DNA from: Cryptomeria japonica | Taxonomy: Eukaryota > Streptophyta > Pinopsida > Cupressales > Cupressaceae | Reading direction: 5' to 3' | Length of the DNA stretch: 64,000 bases | Assembly (NCBI RefSeq): GCF_030272615.1 | Contig: NC_081409.1 | Span: 879,005,220-879,069,219 of the forward strand | Program-made: the position numbers and the translations under genes | Part shown: positions 35,193-46,479 of the stretch, one piece after another | Layout: each line of letters starts with the position of its first letter | Numbering within the stretch: the first letter of the stretch is position 1 | The notes under the pieces: model-generated | The model's input: the letters and a program-made list of their open reading frames with translations, nothing else | Told to the model about the DNA's origin: nothing | The model's database searches: none

Positions 35193-35448
35193 AGGTGACG
35201 AGGTCTCTTTATTTAGGTTGTTTGGATTATTCATTGTTTCTTCTATAGTTAATGTAATATTAGGTGATAGTTAATTAAGGGAATGAATAACATCTTCTTT
35301 CATTAAAACATTTTGAAGATTAAAATAATGTATATAAGAATATAGGCATCGAAATCCATAAAGTTGTTAATATTTTAATTATCAATATTTAAAGCATGTT
35401 TCTCTTGCACCAAATCATCTTTATGAAGGGAGTCTTGGGAGAAGAATA

Positions 35449-36410
35449 TGTTGGCAATTGACACTCATCCGGTTTAGTTGTGTTGGCATTGATGACAAGA
35501 CATATCATTTTGGGTTGGACACCTAACCGATACTCACCGGTATTCATGGTTTGGCAACCGACATTCAAGTCATCCGGCATACAAAGGAACAGACACTCCG
35601 ACAACCGACAGGCAAGGGAAACTAGCAAACTAGGAACCGGTATATGAGGTCGACATAGGAGGTTGATTTCATAGGTTTACACGAGAATGGTTATTGGCAT
35701 CGGTCATGATATTTAATGTATTTATTTTTGTTTAGGCCGACATGTAAATAACTTGTAATATCATTGTAAGCTGACATAAGACATTTGTGTTTATGATTAG
35801 GAAAGGTATATAAGTCAATACAACTAGGTTATTTTTAATACACATGGAATGATAGAGTTATGATATTGTGCAAACAATCTTGATAGATTGAATGCGAATT
35901 TAATATTTTGTATTTTGTCTTGGTTATTAGTTTAGAGGATTGGAAGGTGAAGTAAGTTACCGGTAAAGGAAGGAACAATGAAAACTAGTACAGACAGTTC
36001 TTCAACCAGAACTCATCCATCATAGCAGATGCATTTTTTGAGTTCAAGATTTTGTTTGTAACTCCATCTCAGGTGTATGTAGTTAGTGAAGCTCATTTTG
36101 TGATGAGTAGTGTGCTCTAGGTTGTTGGCCTTCTAGCAAATGCAAGACCCTATTGTAATATATATTCATTTGGCCAGAGGTTAGATATTGTGGGTCACCA
36201 ATCCCATCGTGGTTTTTCCTCTTTAAGGTTTTCCATGTATAAATCTCTGTGTTATGGTGTAAGTTCTTGTGGTTGCATCATTTATACTTGTTGTTATATT
36301 CTCTTATGGTTACCAGTTACTAAAATACTTTGTTAATAAGGTTAAAATTGATCTTACCAGTAGGACACTGATTCACCCCCCCCGCCTCTCAGTGTTCTTA
36401 GATTCCAACA
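35449..36410 (+). repeat. 5' LTR
   Basis: Starts TGTTGG, ends CCAACA. Contains accggt-type words, a 'ggccgacatgtaaataactt' block, and near the end gattcaccccccccgcctct. In the first ~170 bp it differs from the 3' LTR at about 17 positions by eye, many of them C/T or G/A, so the insertion is old. Confidence 0.9.
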
Positions 36411-36425
36411 ATTGGCATCAGAGCC
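36411..36425 (+). other. Primer-binding site (initiator Met-tRNA type)
   Basis: attggcatcagagcc directly after the LTR is one or two changes from the usual plant copia PBS tggtatcagagc. Confidence 0.8.
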
Positions 36426-36478
36426 TGGTGCCTTGGAACAAGTCTAACATCTTGACGAAGATCCTACATCTAGAATCC

Positions 36479-36503
36479 ATGGAGATGAGTATGGAGAAAC
36501 AAC
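36479..36503 (+). pseudogene. gag 5' piece, before the nested transposon
   Basis: ATG at 36479 opens a short frame (MEMSMEKQ) that stops being related to gag at the TIR of the 16 kb element. The frame register matches the gag piece that resumes at 52495, so the transposon interrupts gag close to its start. The shared caa(c/a) at both junctions is the presumed TSD. Confidence 0.75.
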
Positions 36504-36568
36504 GGGTATATGCACGAAGTTGTGGTACCAAAAAGGTGCCACACTTTAAAAAAAAAATTAAAAAGCGC

Positions 36569-36618
36569 ATAAGGCACACGCACTATAGGGCGCACACCCT
36601 ATAGTGCGCATGCCTTAT
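36569..36618. repeat. Subterminal long hairpin
   Basis: Arms ataaggca-nn-cgcactataggg (36569-36590) and its complement (36597-36618) pair over 22 positions with only a 2-base mismatch, around a 6-base loop (cgcaca). It lies about 65 bp inside the left TIR, which suggests a transposase-binding or regulatory role, but this is inference. Confidence 0.8.
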
Positions 36619-36800
36619 AAGGCGTATGTGCATTGGAAACAACAAAAAAACCTTGCTCCGCATTTCTGCATTCCAAACCCGCGTTTTGGGTTTTTTGGGT
36701 GTTATTTTCTTGCGCTCGCCCTTTCTAAAAGCTTGAAATTGGGCACTAAGTTGTCCATCTCTCATGAAAATTCTGCCACACCATCAAAGAGCTCGAAGAG
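36604..36800 (+). other. Possible first exon or leader of the + gene
   Basis: An open stretch (ATG at 36610: MPYKAYVHWKQQKN) ends at a good splice donor, aagag|gtatgc at 36800/36801. A plausible acceptor is ttatcag at 36887-36889. Joining to exon 2 does not keep an open frame (a TAA at 36904-36906 intervenes), so this may be 5' UTR or the junction may be damaged. Confidence 0.35.
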
Positions 36801-36906
36801 GTATGCATTTTTATTTTCTTATTGTCATTTTTTTAATTAATTTGAAGATTAAACTAGGTTTATTGATTTAAATTTATTTTCATTATCAGGAAATGAGATT
36901 AGATAA

Positions 36907-38778
36907 GAAAATGTTGAAAACACTCAATCACCTCCCCATGAAGACCATATTGAAGAAGAAGCGCATCAATCAACTCCTCATGAAGACCATATTGAAGAAG
37001 AAGCACATCAAGAACCTCCTACAATCCCTAGACACCCCATAGGTACACAAGAAAACCTATTAGGTCAAATAGAAAATAGCCAAAAAGAGCTTGAAGGTTT
37101 AATCACAAGGCTAAAAGATCCCACTGGAACAAACTCCCATAGGACAAACCTTGCCAATTCTTTGCAATCTATTGTATCTCACATACAATCTGTGAGTGGG
37201 CAAATAAATTTTTGGTCCCATAAGAAGGAAGAACAAAAGCAATTTTATGCCGACAAATTATCATATGCGGCAGTGAAGAAAAAGAAAATTAATAAATTTG
37301 ACTTGTGTGCTCTTTTTACGGACCCCTAAACGAATCAACCTTTACACCCTGGATGTAGGAGATTCCCTATTCATTGGTGTCATCATGAAGGGATTAAGAA
37401 CAATTTTTGGGATAGGTGGTGGATGGTATTTGATTAGCCCCCATGCAATAATCATGAGGTACCCCAATACTTTTTGAGAAAACTGTATTGTGATTTTGTC
37501 CTTAATGAGATCCCAAACTATTATGATTTTCTAGATTTCCAAGGTAGAGGTGGGGGTTCCTTGCATAATAGAGAGGGTGCACAACATGATCCAAATCTCC
37601 CACCAAGACCCTTGGCTAGACCTATGGTGGAGCATGTTATTATTCCTTCCATTGTGAAGGAGAGTATTGAGGTCGAAACTCTAGACTTGATTAGCTCACT
37701 CACTCAGACCCTTATACAATATGCTAGTCCTCTAGTAGAGGGGGATGCGAGTGATGATGTTGATTCTTCTAGGCATCAAGTTCCAGCTCATTTTTGTCGA
37801 TCTTGTGGTTCTCTTTACACTTATGATCCTAATAGTTCTGAGAATAGACGTGCACGAGCGGAGTTTGCTACAGAGAACATTGTCATGACAAAATCCTTGT
37901 TGAACGAAACATTTGGCATTGATACCCAGGTGAATTTCATTACAAGTTCATTTCATTCTTTATATTAAATCTTATATGTAAATTTGAGAATATATCTAGA
38001 TTAGTAAATTATTATGATAAAAAATCAGGGTCAAAGTGTTCACAATACTAGCAACATTCCTACAGCACCCTTTTTCACTACTTCATTGACTCCACTAGTA
38101 TACAACGAGTGAAAAAATATAATTATTATATATAGATAGTTGAACCTTATGTGAATGATTTTCTAATTACTCATTTTGGATGTCAAATAGTTTGATGCTA
38201 GAGCTTCAACATCAACACCTCGTAGTGTATTTCATCGACAATCTTTCACCCAGGTAAACAATTTATCTTTAATGTTGTTATTAAATAATATAGATAGTTT
38301 TAGTGATTAATCAATATACTTTGTTTAATTTTCAGATGTTGAATTCAAAGACTCCTTCTGCTGTCCGCGCGTCAATGGAGCGCGGTGTTGCTACAGCAGT
38401 AGCAAGTTCAACTGCTTTAACAGAAGTATGAGACATATTTGTAAATTTAGTAAATTTAGCATTACATTTGTTATCTTAATAATATGTTATTGAAAATTTT
38501 AACGACACTTGTATTTAGTTTAATTTATATTGTGATGCTTATAGGAGGGGCTTGTCACTCCAGATCATGAACGTGCACCTGTTGTGGATGAACATCATGA
38601 TTATTTGTATACGGTAAGTGACTATTCTATTATATGTTATTCTAAAATTTAATTTTTGTATATGCTAACATCATTCTTTTCATTGTATCAGGTGGAGTTA
38701 CAAAAAAGTCTGGAGAGGAGGTCGAGTGGACGTACTCCAAAGACACCTGCATCATATACATCTCCATCCCCTCGATAG
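36907..38778 (+). pseudogene. Multi-exon gene of unknown function carried by the 16 kb transposon
   Basis: Exons: 36907-37929, 38029-38097, 38191-38253, 38336-38425, 38545-38613 and 38692-38778 (TAG at 38776). All five introns are GT-AG and phase 0, and exons 3-7 have lengths divisible by three. Exon 2 shows a tandem repeat of HEDHIEEEAHQ, a coiled-coil-like polar segment (IENSQKELEGLITRLKD), an IHWCHHEG / FWDRWWMVFD region, and a zinc-like FCRSCGSLYTYDPN. The C-terminus is Ser/Thr/Pro-rich (RTPKTPASYTSPSP). In-frame stops at 37327 (TAA) and 37435 (TAG) break exon 2. I do not recognise the family. The position beside a transposase of opposite orientation suggests a second transposon protein (DNA-binding or helper) or a captured gene. 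Confidence 0.65.
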
Positions 38779-38840
38779 GCAAAGATATCTTGTGATCTAT
38801 TTCCTTCCCCTAGAGGGAAATGAATAGAATAGGGTCCTAT

Positions 38841-39170
38841 GTTGTATGCCTATATGGAAATTTTGAACATATGTTTTGTATTACGAATATGTGACATTCT
38901 ATCGCCATATGGCTTTTGGCAAGCTCCTATTTGACTTTATTGGATACCATGTTGTATGCCTATATGGAAAATTTGAACATATGTTTTGTATTACGAATAT
39001 GTGACATTCTATGTCCATATGGCTTTTGGCAAGCCCCTATTTGACTTTATTGGATATCATGTTGTATGCCTTTATAGCAATTTTGAACATATGTTTTGTT
39101 TATGAATATGTGAAATTCTAAGTCCATATGGCTTTTGGAAAACCTATTTGTTTGTATTGGATCTATTTGA
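38841..39170. repeat. 110-bp tandem repeat, 3 copies
   Basis: gttgtatgcctntatggaaa recurs at 38841, 38951 and 39061, each followed by gaacatatgttttgt and catatggcttttggcaag. It begins about 60 bp after the stop of the + gene, so it would lie in its 3' UTR. Confidence 0.9.
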
Positions 39171-39339
39171 TAGTTTTAACAGTATACAATGTTGCATGGA
39201 TTTGTAGCTTTTTGGTTAATGCAAATCATTTATCATGGTTATCCATAATTGCAGTACAAATGATTAGATGAATAATTGCACAAAATTTATTATTACTTGA
39301 ACTTTGAACCTAAATATGTGTTTGTAATCCTAGAAACAA

Positions 39340-42300
39340 GCCACCCCGATGCATACGAGCTGACGGTTCGGTACCACAACACGACCCCGTAGGATTAGAC
39401 GAATCGTTCTTATGATTAACGAGCACGGAGAAACACGATGCCGAATATTGACAACTTTGAGCAATTTGAGCACTTGGGCAATTTGGCTGCTAGGGTGTGG
39501 CCCGCAATGATCAAGCGAGTTGGAGAGAAAAAAGAAGGCATTCCTAGCATAAACCCGGCCACTCCGACGTGTACAAGCTAATGGTTCGGTGCCGCGATGA
39601 GCAGATTGAAAGATGGGGCATTGCCCAACTTTTCATTGAACTCATCTGACGCTTTTTGTCGCAACCGAGAAAGAGTCACCACGAGTAACTGGATCTGAGT
39701 CTACCCAAACTGAGAGAGGCTTTTTTAGAGTGCCATAACACAACCCTGTAGGATCAGACGAATCATTCTTATGATTAATGGACATGGAGAAACGTAATGC
39801 CAAATATTGACAACTTTGAGTAGTTTGAGCACTTGGGCGATTTGGCTGCTAGGGTGTGGCCTGCAATGATCGGGCGAGTTGGAGAGAAAAAAGAAGGCAT
39901 TACTAGTGTAAAACCAGCCACCCTGATGCGTACGAGCTGACGGTTCAGTGTCGCGATGAGAAGATGGAAAGATGGGGCATTGTGCAACTTTTCATTGAAC
40001 TCATCTGACGCTTTTTATCGCAATTGAGAAAGAGTCACCACGAGCAACTGGATCTGAGTCTACCAAAACCGAGAGAGGATTTTTTAGAGTGCCATAACAC
40101 GACCTCGTAGGATTAGACAGATTGTTCTTATGATTAACGGGCACAGAGAAATGCGATGCCGAATATTGACAACTTTGAGCAATTTGAGCGGGTGATTTGG
40201 CTGCTAGGGTGTGGCCCGCAACAATCGGGTGAGTTGGAGAGAAAAAAGAAGGCATTCCTAGCATAAACCCGGCCACCCTAACATGTACAAGCTAATGGTT
40301 CGATGCCGCGATGAGCAGAATGAAAGATGGGGCATTGTTCAACTTTTCATTGAACTCATTTGACGCTTTTTGTCTCAACCGAGAAAGGGTCGCCATGAGC
40401 AACTGGATCCGAGTCTACCCAAACTGAGAGAGGCTTTTTTAAATTGCCATAACATGACCCCGTAGGATTAGATGAATCATTATTATGATTAACGGGCACA
40501 GAGAAACGTGATGTCAAATAGTGACAACTTTGAGCAATTTGAGCACTTGGGCAATTTGGCTGCTAGGGTGTGGCCCGCAAAGATCGGGCGAGTTCGAGAG
40601 AGAAAAGAAGGCATTCCTAGCATAAACCCCACCACCTCAATGTGTACAAGCTGATGGTTTGGTGCCGCAATGAGAGGATTGAAAGATGGGGCATTGTGCA
40701 ACTTTTCATTGAACTCATCTAACGCTTTTTGTCGCAACAGAGAAAGAGTCACCACGAGCAATTGGATCCGAGTCTACCCAAACTGAGAGAGGATTTTTTA
40801 GAGTGCCATAACATGACCCTGTAGGATCAGATGGATTGTTCTTATGATTAACAGGCATGGAGAAACGTGATGCCGAATATTGACAACTTTGAGCAATTTG
40901 AGCACTTGGGCGATTTGGCTGCTAGGGTGTGGCCTGCAATGATCAGGCGAGGTGGAGAGCAAAAATAAGGCATTCCTAGCGTAAACCCAGCCACCCCAAT
41001 GCGTACAAGCTGATGGTTCAGTGTCGCGATGAGCATATTGAAAGATGGGGCATTGTGCAACTTTTCATTGAACTCATCTGACGCTTTTTGTCGCAACCGA
41101 GAAAGAGTCACCACGAGCAACTGGATCCGAGTCTACCCAAACTGAGAGAGGTTTTTTTAGAGTTCCATAACACAACCCCTTAGGATTAGATGGATTGTTC
41201 TTATGATTAACAGGCACGGAGAAACGCGATGCTGAATATTGACAACTTTGAGTAATTTGAGCACTTGGGCGATTTGGCTGCTAGGGTGTGGCCCGCACTG
41301 ATTGGACGAGTTGGAGAGAAAAAAGAAGGAATTATTAGTGTAAACCCAACCACTTCAATGTGTACAAGCTGATGGTTTGGTGCCATGACGAGTGGATTGA
41401 AAGATGGGGCATTGTGCAACTTTTCATTGAACTCATATGACTCTTTTTGTTGCAACCGAGAAAGAGTCACCACGAGAAATTGGATCCGAGTCTACCCAAA
41501 CCGAGAGAGGATTTTTTAGAGTGCCATAACATGACTCTGTAGGATTAGACAGATCATTCATATGATTAACGAGCATGGAGAAACATGATGCCGAATATTG
41601 ACAACTTTGAGCAATTTGAGCACTTCGGCGATTTGGCTGCTAGGGTGTGGCCCGCAACGATCAGGGGAGTTGGAGAGAAAAAAGAAGGCATTCCTAGCGT
41701 AAACCTGGCCACCCTGATGCATACAAGCTGATGGTTTGGTGCCACGATGAGCGGATTGAAAGATGGGGCATTGTGCAACTTTTCATTGAACTCCTCTGAC
41801 ACTTGTTGTCGCAACCGAGAAAGAGTCACCATGAGCAACTGGATCCAAGTCTACCCAAATCGAGAGAGGCTTTTTTAGAGTGCCATAACATGACCCTGTA
41901 GGATCAGATGGATTGTTCTTATGATTAACGGGCACGGAGAAACGTGATGCTGAATATTGACAACTTTGAGCAATTTGAGCACTTGGGCGATTTGGCTGCT
42001 AGGGTGTGGCCCGCAATGATCAGACGATTTGGAGAGAAAAAAGAAGGCATTCCTAGCATAAACCCAACCACCCCAATGCGTACAAGCCAACAGTTCGGTG
42101 TCGCGGTGAACGGATTGAAAGATGGGGCATTGTGCAACTTTTCATTGAACTCATCTGATGCTTTTTGTTGCAATCGAGAAAGAGTCGCCATGAGCAACTG
42201 GATCCAATTTTACCCAAACCGAGAGAGGATTTTTTAGAGTGCCATAACATGACCCCACAGGATTAGATGGATCATTCTTACATGTCACTAACAGTGAGAA
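39340..42300. repeat. 359-bp satellite-like tandem array, about 8 copies
   Basis: Near-identical units recur at 359-bp spacing; for example gaaacgtgatgccgaatatt-type starts fall at about 40145, 40504, 40863, 41222, 41581 and 41940. The first unit is truncated and internally deleted. Copies differ by scattered changes, mostly C/T and G/A. On minus many copies hold a ~90-codon open frame (THLSRLRQK / DEFNEKLHNAPSF-like). Since 359 is not a multiple of three these frames are separate, and I regard them as incidental. Confidence 0.95.
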
Positions 42301-42677
42301 AAAACATGCCAAATTTTGACAATTTTTCACACTTTGAGTGATTGACAACAAATGAGCATTTTTTACATCTTTTACCATATTAATAGGGTATACTTCACAA
42401 AATGATCCCATGTGATCTCTAATGGTCCAAAATGACATTATTTACATAAAATCACACAAAACAAGACAAAAACATAATTTTTTATATTACAATGCCTCGA
42501 GTAGTAAAAAATATAAGTCATGTACATATATCTAATTAAGATTGATATTACAATTTTTTACATTTACATTTAATCCAATGAACCATCTGGATCTGCTCTA
42601 CTCTTTATCATGTCTAGTATGGCCTCATGGTCAGACTCACAAACCTTCCATAGGTTCTTGTTTAGTGGTCTACCCCC
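42301..42677. other. Non-coding stretch between satellite and transposase gene
   Basis: No gene seen. It would hold the 3' UTR of the minus-strand gene that ends at 42678. Confidence 0.6.
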
Positions 42678-45600
42678 TTATCTGATCAAATGAACATTTG
42701 AAGCTACAATAAGGTTAGAATAATGAAGAATCTTCCTATGTGTCTCGAAGTCCTTGAACAACCACAAGTTAGACTTCTTCACTGGGTACCTTCTAAGCCA
42801 TGTACCAGTAAGAAATACTGATCCTGTGGGGTACTCAATATTTTCTCCATCTACCACAGGGTGATCCAATTTCTTTTTTGCGTCCACACAACAACACAGG
42901 TAATAATCTATTCCTTCTTCATTGTCTTCAGCTACAATTACTGCATAAACATGCCCTGCAATGATAAAGTGAGAAGAATTTAGCAAACAACTAAGGTAAA
43001 ATATTAAAGTACAAAAAATTGCATGTGGATAATTTACCTGGTTGGACTAAATCTGACACATGGTCAAAGTCAATTGATGCTTCCATCTTTGTGAGTTGTA
43101 GTGCACTCGGAGGTCGATATGTTTCAAGTGGGATTAGAGGTCTCATACACCATTCGTCCACCCACTCCTTTGACTCACAGTCATTATAGGAACCATCTCT
43201 ACATGAAGAACAATAACATGCCATCCATCATGTATGGATAGTCCATGAACCTGCATTAGAGCTTTTGAAAGAGTATAGCTCACTTGATCTTGTCAATGTA
43301 CAACAATCTTCTAATTTTGCAATGTTAGTATCATCTACCAACCAAAAAAATTTGTGAACTAAAGACTTACCTTGATTACCTAGACCAATTGTACCATTGC
43401 ACCATTGAACAATTGATTTTGCATTCCCTTTGCACTTTAACTCTTCTTGTGCTAAAGCTCTTTTAATACATGCTCCTGAACCATCATGCTCCCCTTTTCC
43501 ATGCCCAGCCTCAGATAAATTCCACATATGTTGAATAGCAGTCAACTTATGCATCCTACATAACCAATAAAACATCTGAGAGTTCTTAAATTGTGATGCA
43601 CAATTATCTGACCATATGATATGTTGACGAAATGATATGCCTCGGCTAGCCAAATCATCGTAGAATATTTGAAAAACAACCTTGCACAAACTCTGTAGAG
43701 TGTGAACGATCATCACTGATGTAAAAATGATACTCCCTCAATATCTTCCTATCCTCTTCCATACTATCATGTGCATGAATATGGCAACTTGTGTGGAGTT
43801 GTAATATTGTGATTGCACCTCGTTCTGCGGTTGTAGTGTGTAATTCTCTACAAAGTCAACAATTGAAATGATTATATGAAGTGGAAATGTGTCCTTGCAT
43901 AGCTTAAATTGTGAGTCCAACCAACGAGCTTGATGGTTATGCCTTGCATACTCATACACTATACTCTCATGAAGGATGCCCATAAATAGATACACTAGAA
44001 TCTTCTCACTAACCAATTCACACCTTTTTGCTTCTTTTCCATCTTTTAGCATGTAGGCCACTGTCTTATATTTTCCAAATTCTACTAATTCATTACCAAT
44101 TTCTTTTCCAATATCCATATGTTGAAGAATTTGTAAATGCCGCAATCCACCACAATCAACACATGTGCCATCCAAGCAACACTTATTGTAATATACTTGA
44201 CCATCTACTCTTTCACATAAGATGCTAGATATGAATTCCCTTGAAGATGTCGGTGGACCATTTATGTTGCATTCCTACAAAACATTGTTAGCATGCAAAT
44301 CTATACATATGCGTTGATAAACATCATAATGGTTAGAAAATTCAATATGTACTCTACAACAACAAGTGCGTGTGTGATTTATTTTGACATAAAAAGGATT
44401 TACCATTTCAAAGAACCTTTGACTAATTTTTATTTGAGGATACATATGTTGAAACTTGGCAAAAATTGTGTTTGAGTCATATCCAAAAAATGTTTTGGAT
44501 GTGGATCACGGATTTTACTACCAATCCTCCTTCTTACAACATCTCTTTGATTTGGAGAGACCCTTGTGTTATTCTTCCAAAAATCTTCAATTAGGGATCT
44601 CAAGGCTTCAACAATTGCTTTATATTTCCGTGGTAATCTACCGGAAAATGTCCATAACTCATTGTTATATGGATCCTCCGCTCTTTGTCGCCTTCCCAAA
44701 GCTCTCATTAGAGTTTGTCTACTTATCTTCAATTGTTTACTTGTCTTTCTAAGGAGGCGAGCTTTCTTAGTTTGAGTGCTTACAATTGTTGATGCAATGA
44801 CATGTCGTGTGGCATTACTATCTTTTGTGTGTAAGTTAGAACCAACAGTATCATATGCATTCATCAGATTCTTCACAATAGATTTGTCACTTGATTCAAT
44901 CGATGTTCTTAGCCCAAGAATCTTCATTATAGGCCTAAATTTCAGATTTCTCATCATTTCAACAAATAGTTGACATCTTCCGGTCTCATTTAAAGGCTCA
45001 AAAAATATTTTCCATATCCGGTTAGCATGTCTTTGACAAGTACGCTTCAGAAACTTGTCAACCATTGGTTTCAAAACATTAGCATCAATATCAATCAAAC
45101 ACTTAGGCTTTCTATGCAAAACTCTGGGAGGTGTTCTCAAACTTTGAGTTATCTCAAGATTAGGAATGTCAATAACATTAGGGATAGGTGGCATACCTTC
45201 AACCAGAGATGAAAATGATGACATACCTTGAAATTGAGGTGTACAAGATGGTGTAGCTCCATTAATTGATGTCAGTCATGAAGTACTTGCAATGTCAAAT
45301 TTCATAGAGGGAGTGCATTCAATATGATATGTTGTAGACACCAACGGTGTGCCAATAAGAGATGGTGTACCTTCAACTTGAGATGTAAGAGATGGGGTGC
45401 CTTCAACTTGAATTGTGGTAGACATGCTCTCAACCTCGGGATTCAATTGTCTCATTGCACGAAGGTTTTGCATCCGTTGCCTTTGTGTGGCCAATTTTGT
45501 CTCTCTCTTAGATTGGATGGATATTTCATGTTCCTCTTCAATTGGCACCTCTTCAATTGACACCTCTTCTTCTATGGTATTCAATTTCCTTTGTTCACGA

Positions 45601-45683
45601 AGTTGCTTCATTCCTTCTCTTTTTTTTGCATTCTTAGCTTCAGGCTCTTCCAGTGTTACATTTTTTGGTCGTTTCCTCAGCAT
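42678..45683 (-). pseudogene. Transposase-like multi-exon gene (DDE/D-type candidate), broken
   Basis: Minus-strand exons: 45683-44404, 44274-43038 and 42955-42678; both introns are GT-AG. N-terminus: basic coiled-coil (KREGMKQLREQRKL, RQRMQNLRAMRQL) and VEGTPSL repeats. The middle has DIDANVLKPMVDKFLKR and TRVSPNQRDVV. Exon 2 begins with a Cys-rich CCLDGTCVDCGGL module, followed by QSQYYNS, EYHFYISDD, IWSDNCASQFKN (Asp codon 43606-43608) and GHGKGEHDGSGACIKRAL (acidic residues downstream). The C-terminal exon has GHVYAVIVAEDNEEG and GTWLRRYPVKK. The spaced D...D...(E/D) acids with the SDNxxxQFK and HGKGxxDG boxes suggest an RNase H-fold transposase, a pattern I associate with uncharacterised transposon proteins of plants and animals. 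Breaks: TGA at 45276 and 43225, and frameshifts near 44495, 43745-43790 and 43670. Confidence 0.65.
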
Positions 45684-46180
45684 GATGATGATTATGCATA
45701 TGTTAAAATGGATATATGAAATTGAAATTATTTCATGTATTCCTTTTATAAATTATTTCATAAGATCTTAAAAAGGATGTATAAAATTGCAAATTTTGTT
45801 TTAAGCCACTAAACAAATAATTTTCTTATGCAACTTCCTTCAAATGCATTGTTAAATCTAATGTAAATCTAATAGGATTATAATCAATTTTGACTCACAC
45901 TTTTATTCTAACATTTAAACAAAATAACACTTAATAAGTATTTGAATTCTAAAAACAAGAAAATATTACCTCAATTATTCAAATTTGATAAAAAAAACTA
46001 TGTATTTCCTCTTTGACATTGCCAAATGAAAAAAAAGGTGGTGGAGAGCTAATGGAATGTATAAAATAATCTTGCATAAAATGTCAACACCATGCAAAAA
46101 GCATTTTTTTGTCTGATCATGGGCAGAAAGAAGACAAAATGAGAGAATGTGGGCTTGGATCACGGGTCAAGGGTCCCATA
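45684..46180. other. Upstream region of the transposase-like gene
   Basis: No gene. It should contain the promoter of the minus-strand gene, but I see no decisive TATA element. Confidence 0.5.
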
Positions 46181-46185
46181 TAACC

Positions 46186-46470
46186 GTTTTTTACTGCAGC
46201 TCATTTGGCTAGTGCCAAATGACTTCCATTGAAATTTTTTACCTTAAACTAAACACTAACACTATACCTTGTAACCTTTTTTGTGCAGCTCATTTGGCTA
46301 GCGCCAAATGACTTCCATTGAAATTTTTTACCTTCGATAAATTTCTACTCTATACCCTATAACATTTTTTTTGTGCAGCTCATTTGGCTAGCGCCAAATA
46401 TGGCTCTAGCCAAATGACTTCCATTGAAATTTTTTAACCTTTGATAAATTTCTACTCTATACCCTATAGT
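46186..46470. repeat. About 89-bp tandem repeat, 3 copies, with ATTTGGC hairpins
   Basis: tgcagctcatttggctag(t/c)g followed by ccaaatgacttccattgaaa and tttttta recurs at about 46195, 46284 and 46374. Each unit holds a short palindrome catttggc-tagc-gccaaatg; the third has a second one. Confidence 0.9.
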
Positions 46471-46479
46471 TTGATAGCC

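Noticed and set aside
35389-35628. Minus-strand 79-codon frame with Cys residues
   Set aside because: Falls across the LTR start and is antisense; no family pattern.
39775-42197. Repeated ~90-codon minus-strand frames in the 359-bp array
   Set aside because: Unit length is not a multiple of three and the frames have no domain; they persist because the copies are young and similar.
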